Assembly: GCF_947179165.1 (NCBI RefSeq) | Contig: NC_077240.1 | Coordinates: 75,549,501 to 75,613,500 of the forward strand | Length of the DNA stretch: 64,000 nt | Reading direction: 5' to 3' | DNA from: Solanum dulcamara | Lineage: Eukaryota > Streptophyta > Magnoliopsida > Solanales > Solanaceae | Shown: piece after piece, positions 58,589-64,000 of the stretch | How positions within the stretch are numbered: position 1 is the stretch's first letter | How the letters are laid out: each line of letters starts with the position of its first letter | Position numbers and translations under genes: made by a program | The notes under the pieces: generated by a model | What the model saw: only the letters and a program-made list of their open reading frames with translations | What the model was told of the DNA's origin: nothing | Databases searched by the model: none

Positions 58589-60050
58589 AGTAAAGTTGAC
58601 CGATTGAAATTCACTAGATAATTATTTTTATTTGTCAAGTATTAGCAAATGAAATTGATTGATAGTTTTTCCGATAAAAATCATTAGGTGCCTAGTAAAT
58701 AGTTGAGGTACTCATAAACTGATCCAAAACATGAATATCTCTATAAAAAATATAAAATAAAAATAAAATTATACATCCACGATCGTTAAGTCATCCTACT
58801 AATTTTTATAGATATAAGAACAAATTCAATTTTGACTTAAATTATCCGTAACAAATGCCTTCACTCAATTATATATCTAGGATTTCCTTTTAAAAAAAAT
58901 TAGCTTGATGTTAACACGATGAAAAGCTTATCGTGTGTCATTCTTGGAGAGAAGGGGAACAAAATTAACATAAAAGGAATTTTTTACAAATCAAATCAGA
59001 ATTTATCAAACTTTGAAGTCCCTTTCAGGACATTCTATAAAATTGAAATGATAAAAAGAAATTCCATCACCATATAAGAATAACCCTCATTAATTGAGAA
59101 TTAACTATTAATTGAAATAGAAACAATCATCAAATATGGAAGAAGATCACTTACTTTACGATGAAAGATGCACGCCAATAACTTCTTTTGCAGGAGAGAT
59201 TCAATTTCCTCTTTTTGCACCGGAAGCAACAGATCTGAGAAGAGTAAAGTATAAAAGAGAAGAAAATGGAAAAGGAGAGTTAAGGAGGATTACTTGTAGA
59301 CATGTTCATGACACTTGCCAATAAGTTTTACTCAAATTTGAAGCGTTACAATTCTTACTTTGTACTTTTTTGAAGTTTGTTAGGCTTGGGAAACTCCGCC
59401 TCTAGTTATCTCTTAATTAATTTTTTAACAAAAATTAACATTTCATTTCATTTTTTTAAAGATAATGTGCTACTTATTTTTTAACGACATGCCCCATAGT
59501 TATGGTGTTTTAAGACCATAGTACCTATAATAGGGATCAACCCTTCCCGATCTGACTTTACTAGGTAGTCTAGCTCCTTTAGAGCCAATCTTATTCTTTT
59601 TTCCTCAATATAGTTCAAAACTTATAGATGCATATAAAACACAACACAAGGCACATACATGAATCAATTTTCAACTTTGTATTCACACTCGTTCCACAAA
59701 GAAGCACACAAATACTTAGCCTGAAAAATTCGATCAAAAGCCAATCTTTCTGTGACAAGTTTATCTCTGCTAATAAATAGGTCATATCACCTTGTCACAT
59801 GTTAGGCACATGATCCTAACTTTTCCAGTTTCCATCCCCAACTGATAGGCATAATTAAAATTCAAATTATAAGTCTTATTAAAAATGCTGACAAAGCCAT
59901 AAATGACTAAAAATTAAAAAACTGCCCAACTACCCACGCATGTGCGAAGCACACACGGGCAACCTTCAAATATGGTGTCCAAATTCACTTATGTGTGAGC
60001 AGATTTACACATGCTCACATTCCTGCACTGTGAACAAATCCTACCCCTTA
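58589..60050. repeat. Array unit 8 core, with full tail
   Basis: Last unit. It has a 62-codon plus-strand frame at 59136-59324 related to the 97-codon frame in unit 1 but with many residue changes. The tail (about 59720-60045) ends where the Galadriel-like LTR begins. Confidence 0.88.
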
Positions 60051-60304
60051 CTTCTAGCCATTGGTTCAGTATTTTGAATTTTTTTCCTTGCCCAACACTT
60101 AGCCCACAAACTTCTTTAGCCACGATCACAGCCTTGTCTTGCCTTAGCTTTGCCAAGTCCTTGTCACGCCTTAGCCACGTTAATGTCAAGGTCTTTCTTA
60201 ATTGAACTTGATATTGACCGAAGTCATTGGGACTTGTATAGGTTCATCATGTAAATTCCTAGCCAAGCCTGAGCCACTCGAATTATCAAGCTGATGATCT
60301 AACA
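60045..60304 (-). repeat. Partial 3' LTR of Galadriel-like element
   Basis: On the minus strand starts TGTTAGATCATCAGC at 60304, right after a polypurine tract, and runs into the array tail where it is cut off. An open frame inside (60189-59989) is rich in KDLAKLRQDKA but is LTR sequence. Confidence 0.6.
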
Positions 60305-60320
60305 AACTTTCCCCCACTAG
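60305..60320 (-). other. Polypurine tract
   Basis: Minus strand AGTGGGGGAAAGTT directly before the LTR start. Confidence 0.7.
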
Positions 60321-60419
60321 AGAAGATCATCTTTCTCAATGAGGCAGGATGTAAGTATGTCCTGATCACATCCGATGATCCTTTTTTCCAAGTTGCATCA
60401 CACACTTGCTTTCCCTTTC

Positions 60420-61120
60420 ATTAAACCAAAAAATTTGTTCATCAATTCTTCTTGCTTTGACCTAAAGTTTCGCTATTCAGAATCTTCTCAAGTTATTCCT
60501 CAAACTACTTCTGCGTAATATGAGGGTCCATTATGTTCCTCACCTTGTTGGATCCTCAACTTCCTTAGAAAAAGGCTTCAGAAAGCTCACATGGAATATA
60601 GGGTGAATCTTCAGTCCACGATGTTATCGATAAGCGACTTCACTTATTTTTTCTATAACTTTAAAAGGTCCATTATATTTTAAAATCAATCCACGATGAA
60701 TTATCTTGCTACTGATTTTCTTCCAGACCTGTGGATTAAGCTTTAGCAATATTTATCCCCAACCTGGAATTCTAAAGCATGCCAATGTTTATCTGTGTAC
60801 TTATTCATTTGCTACCTTTCTCAAGCTATCTTGCTCTTCTTCCAGCAACTTTTGCCTGTTTCATTCATAACTATAAGCAACAAGACACTTTCCCTATGAT
60901 TCAAACTTAGTGACTTCCAGTGGCATATTAGGTTGAATGCCCAACACCAACTCAAACAGACTATTCTCTATTGCTGAAGACCTGTGCAAGTTGTAACAAA
61001 ATTATGGAGTACTGTCTAGCAACTCAATCCAGTTCTTCTGACTTATTATCACATAGAGTCTGAGATATTCTTTAATCAAATGAGTGATCCTTTTAGTTAG
61101 TACATCAGTTTGTGGGTGAT
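60420..61120 (-). pseudogene. pol: Galadriel-like chromovirus integrase C-terminus relic
   Basis: Minus-strand pieces in several frames: FELVLGIQPNMPLEV, KLLEEEQDSLRKVANE, a LLKLNPQVWKKISSKIIHRG segment, ILKYNGPFKVIEKISEVAY and LKIHPIFHVSFLKPF. These match the HSPFELV...GPF...KIHPVFHVS.LKP signature of Galadriel/Reina-type integrase ends. Stops are frequent and a chromodomain is not readable. Everything upstream of the integrase core is absent. Confidence 0.75.
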
Positions 61121-61139
61121 TTGTTGTTGAAACTTTTAA

Positions 61140-62400
61140 ATTAGTGCCTATCGTTTTAAAATTTTCAAATTAGCGCCTATCAAAATTCTAATAGTGAATT
61201 AGAATTTACTCAAACTCCACCATCACAACCCTAAATTTCCAAAAATACCATCGTCGTCGATAAACATGGCCACACCGACCGTTAGATAGCCTCCGCCGAT
61301 GGAGGCTAGTCCAACGATGAACATCACAAAGTAATAATGCTCAACCTTCAATGAGTAATTATGCCAATTCTCTCAATTTAGCACCACCATTGCCTTTGCA
61401 TTACAAACTTGTTCTTGTGTTACACGGGGAACCAAGGATAATTTGAGAAGAAGAGGAACTACAACAAATGAAAATTTATAATATGCAGTGATAGAAAAGT
61501 TTTCCTGTGGATGGCCGAAGATCCAGGATCTGAGGAGAATTGTGCCAAAACACTTGTGAATTAAAGAGAGAAGTGAACATAGGACTTTTGAGAAATAAAT
61601 ATATTTTGATTTGTGCCTCAAAGTTGGAAGATTATGTACATCTATTATCCAAACCTCAATTCTATATTACCCACAACCACTGGTCGTATCCTATGAGAAC
61701 CCTTCAATGTGATCCTCTCTTTGATCCCGCAGAAGAGATAATAAAAGCGATTGCTTGGATTTCGTTTCCCTTATTGCCTCCAAACTTCTATGGTAAGGAG
61801 GCAGTTTTCTCATTAGCTGCTGCAGTTGGAAAGCCACTTCAAGTGGACATGGCTACATAGAATAAAACTAGACCTCGTTGTACTAGAGTCAAGGTGGAGG
61901 TGGATTTGTTGGGAGAATTTCCAAAGAGAATAAATGTAGGGATGAGGAAGAAGATAAGGGAAATTAAAGAGGAATAAATCACCATTAAATATGATTATGT
62001 TCCAAAATATTGTAAAACATGTAAGCTACAAGGGCATAATGAAAATGAATGTTTTGTCATTCATCTGGAATTGTATTCACTGGTAGAGAAAGAAATAGAT
62101 GAGGAGAAATAAGATGAGAAGAATGAAGAGGAATAGGGGAAAGAAGGAATAGAGTACAAAGGGAAAAGATAAACAAGTTGATAAATATGGTTTTCACGAA
62201 CAAAAAGGAAGGAATAGGGGTGGAAAAGGGAGAAGTTAAGAAAAGGTATGGAATTCAAGACAATTAAAAAATAACCAACAAGATTTGCAGACTGAAAATG
62301 AATTTAGAGCTTTAGAGAAAGAACAAGAAATTGAGGAAGAGATAAATACTGATGAAGAGAAGCAAAATAGTTTTTAGCAGAAAGGACAAGAAGGGGGGAA
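61140..62400 (+). pseudogene. Plant L1 LINE ORF1 relic
   Basis: RNA-binding ORF1 of a plant L1 element. Open at 61540-61860 with AIAWISFPLLPPNFYGKEAV and AVGKPLQVDMAT (DUF4283-type), then beyond a stop TRVKVEVDLLGEFPKRINVG and a CCHC knuckle CKTCKLQGHNENEC at 62011-62052 (C-X2-C-X4-H-X4-C). A charged, repetitive tail follows to about 62400. Stops at 61858 and 61976 and others inactivate it. An upstream stretch 61140-61530 may be its 5' UTR. Confidence 0.85.
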
Positions 62401-63150
62401 GACTCTGGTAGCTCTAGCTCTAAGAACAAAGCAAATGAGGTTCAGTAGGATCATGTATACAATTCAAAGAGCAGACCGCTGGAGAATAATTGTCAGATAC
62501 AAAGATTGGAGGGACACCAAAAAAAATTGAAGGGGAAGACTAAGAAAAAAAAATTAATACCACATATTCACTGAATATCAACGAACAGGATCAGGACCAC
62601 ACATCAAATGAGACGTTCGTTCACAAGGAACATGAGGAGTATAATGTCAAAGTAACTGGAGAGCAAGAGATGTTAGAGGTGACAAAAAATCAATTGAATG
62701 TAATTAAAGAGTCCCCTAAAATTGTGAAAATGATGGAACAGAAGAAAAAATAGAAGAAAGATACAAAAAAGGATGAGAATTAGGAGGAAAATATTGAAGA
62801 CATCAGTAGAAAAAGGGATTTATCCCCAAGGTAGACCAGCCAAATGAAATAAAGGATAAAAAAAGGACATAAATCTTCTTCACAAACTTCTAATATCATC
62901 ACAAGGAGTAAGATGGGGAACATCAACACATCTAATCAATGATTAATAAAATATTGTTTTGCAACATCAAATCTGTTAAATCTCAGAAATCTTTTGAGAG
63001 GTTAATAGATTTTAAGGGAAGAAATCATTCCACATACATAGCATTCTTTGAGCCATTTCAGAGTCCTGACTTACTAGATGAATATAAAAGGAAGCTGGAA
63101 TGACTAATGCAAAGGTAAATGGTGTTGCACAGATATAGGTGTTCTAGGAT
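62401..63150 (+). pseudogene. LINE ORF1 tail / inter-ORF region
   Basis: Lysine- and glutamate-rich short frames (KGKTKKKK, QKKK) broken by stops. This fits the basic tail of ORF1 and the gap before ORF2. Nothing else seen. Confidence 0.55.
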
Positions 63151-63159
63151 GACGAATGG

Positions 63160-64000
63160 GAGGAGCAAGAAATAATAGACACTATCCCGCACTTGACAAT
63201 TCAGTTCAAGTTGAGAGGGTCTAACAATGTTTTCAATGTAACAGTGGTATATGCTAGATGTAGTGTCTTAGAAAGACTAGAGTTGTGGGAAGATTTGGAG
63301 GAGCTATCCAGCAGAACCCATTGTCCATGGCTTGTAAGGGGAGATTTGAACACTATTTTAGATGCATCAGAAAATTGGGAGGCTTTCCAATCACTCAAAA
63401 TGATATTGTCGATATTTCCAGTGCATCAGCTCATGTGCTCTTTATGCATTAAGATTTACGCGAAGAAGTTTTACTTGGTGAAATGGAATAATTGAGGATG
63501 CTTGTATTTTTGAGAGGCTGGAAAGGATGTTTGGAAACAATGAATTTATGTCTTTGCTACCTGCCAGTGAGTTGCATCACTTGATTAGACGGGGGTCTGA
63601 TCATGCACCCTTATAGGTGAATTGCGACTCTACTCAAAAGGAAATAGTGAAAACTTTCAAGTTCCTTAACTTCTGGACCAAACATCATGAGTATCAGAAG
63701 ATTGTGGAAGAGAATTGGAGAGATGGAAATATCACATGGTCCCCTTTTGTTATTTTACATGCAAAGTTGAAGAATGTTAAGTCTACTCTGTCTCAATAGA
63801 GCAAAAACACTTTTGGAAATGTTTTCCAGCAAGTAGCGACATTAGAGGATGTTATCAAAACAATGAGCTGCAACTGGAAATTTCAACAACTGATGAAAAC
63901 AAAGTAGCCCTTAGTAAGGTAGAAGCTGATCTTAGGAGGTATTTACATATTGAGAAGGAATTTTGGAGGCAAAAAGCAGAAATGAGATGGTTCAAGGATG
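63160..64000 (+). pseudogene. LINE ORF2 endonuclease relic, cut by window end
   Basis: Apurinic-like endonuclease of ORF2, which nicks the target DNA. The frame at 63193-63495 has VVYARCSVLERLELWEDLEE and PWLVRGDLNTIL (catalytic D-x-N block; GDFN usual). After a frame change RLERMFGNNEF, LLPASELHHLIRRGSDHAPL follows, with the S-D-H catalytic triplet, then a stop. The next frame, 63617-63799, has FKFLNFWTKHHEYQKIVEEN, the link before the reverse transcriptase, which would lie beyond 64000. Dead by stops and frameshifts. Confidence 0.88.

Larger units (their letters stand above)
44442..60050. repeat. Segmental tandem array, eight core units
   Basis: The anchor TAAAGTTGAC (TAAAGTCGAC in unit 1) falls at 44881, 46779, 50477, 52020, 53546, 55114, 56654 and 58591. 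Four intervals are 1,526-1,568 bp, two are about 1,900-1,940 bp (units with an extra about 350-bp tail), and one is 3,698 bp (truncated unit 2 plus segment B). Each unit is core followed by the hAT-like MITE. Units 3-4 and 6-7 are most alike, suggesting repeated rounds of unequal exchange. No transposase, reverse transcriptase or known satellite motif is in the core. Confidence 0.93.

Noticed and set aside
59989..60205. Open frames on both strands with KDLAKLRQDKA
   Set aside because: Part of the partial LTR after a polypurine tract; repetitive KLR sequence is typical of that LTR, not a gene.

Overview
This is a plant nuclear window with two host genes set in nested, decayed transposable elements. 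The families point to Solanaceae, probably Solanum or a relative (inference): a Tekay/Del chromovirus, a Galadriel-like chromovirus, a Tat/Ogre-like element with a plant-mobile-domain ORF, hAT, MULE and other MITEs, and TTG-tailed SINE pieces. The non-element DNA is AT-rich, genes have GT-AG introns, and nothing bacterial is visible.

Layout. 0-2.83 kb: decayed Ty1/copia element (+), leader, gag, protease and integrase, no reverse transcriptase. 3.55-14.83 kb: a minus-strand Tat/Ogre-like Ty3 element. From left to right it has a probable 3' LTR, a 187-bp repeat, a 23-bp x 4 higher-order repeat, a plus-strand (antisense) plant-mobile-domain pseudogene, and RNase H/integrase. The pseudogene is split by a 2,278-bp solo LTR with an exact 5-bp target duplication (8155-10432). 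14.83-15.87 kb: minus-strand copia 5' end (LTR, primer-binding site, gag). 15.87-28.92 kb: older LTR-like DNA split by a complete but dead 10-kb Tekay element (17686-27686; two 2,468-bp LTRs, ACTTG duplication). The solo LTR at 8.2 kb is the same family.

29.09-30.02 kb: MULE-like element. 32.13-35.28 kb: a complete five-exon gene for cytosolic ribosomal protein uL1/RPL10a (minus), with a GC-AG intron, a five-base first coding exon and site II promoter motifs. 39.11-42.16 kb: a five-exon group A-like bZIP gene (minus) whose terminal exon is tandemly duplicated, with a TRIM-like relic and a copia fragment in its large intron.

43.2-60.05 kb: a complex segmental array. A core of about 1.1-1.5 kb fused to a hAT-like MITE recurs eight times, four intervals being 1.53-1.57 kb. 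The copies carry independent MITE insertions, a nested SINE, copia relics and an (AAT)n tract. This is the least explained part of the window. 60.05-61.12 kb: Galadriel-like 3' end (minus). 61.14-64.0 kb: plant L1 LINE (+), ORF1 and the ORF2 endonuclease, running off the window.

Only the RPL10a gene is clearly functional and the bZIP gene plausibly so. Every element ORF is interrupted. The nesting and target-site duplications give a relative order of events, which is the main information in the window.
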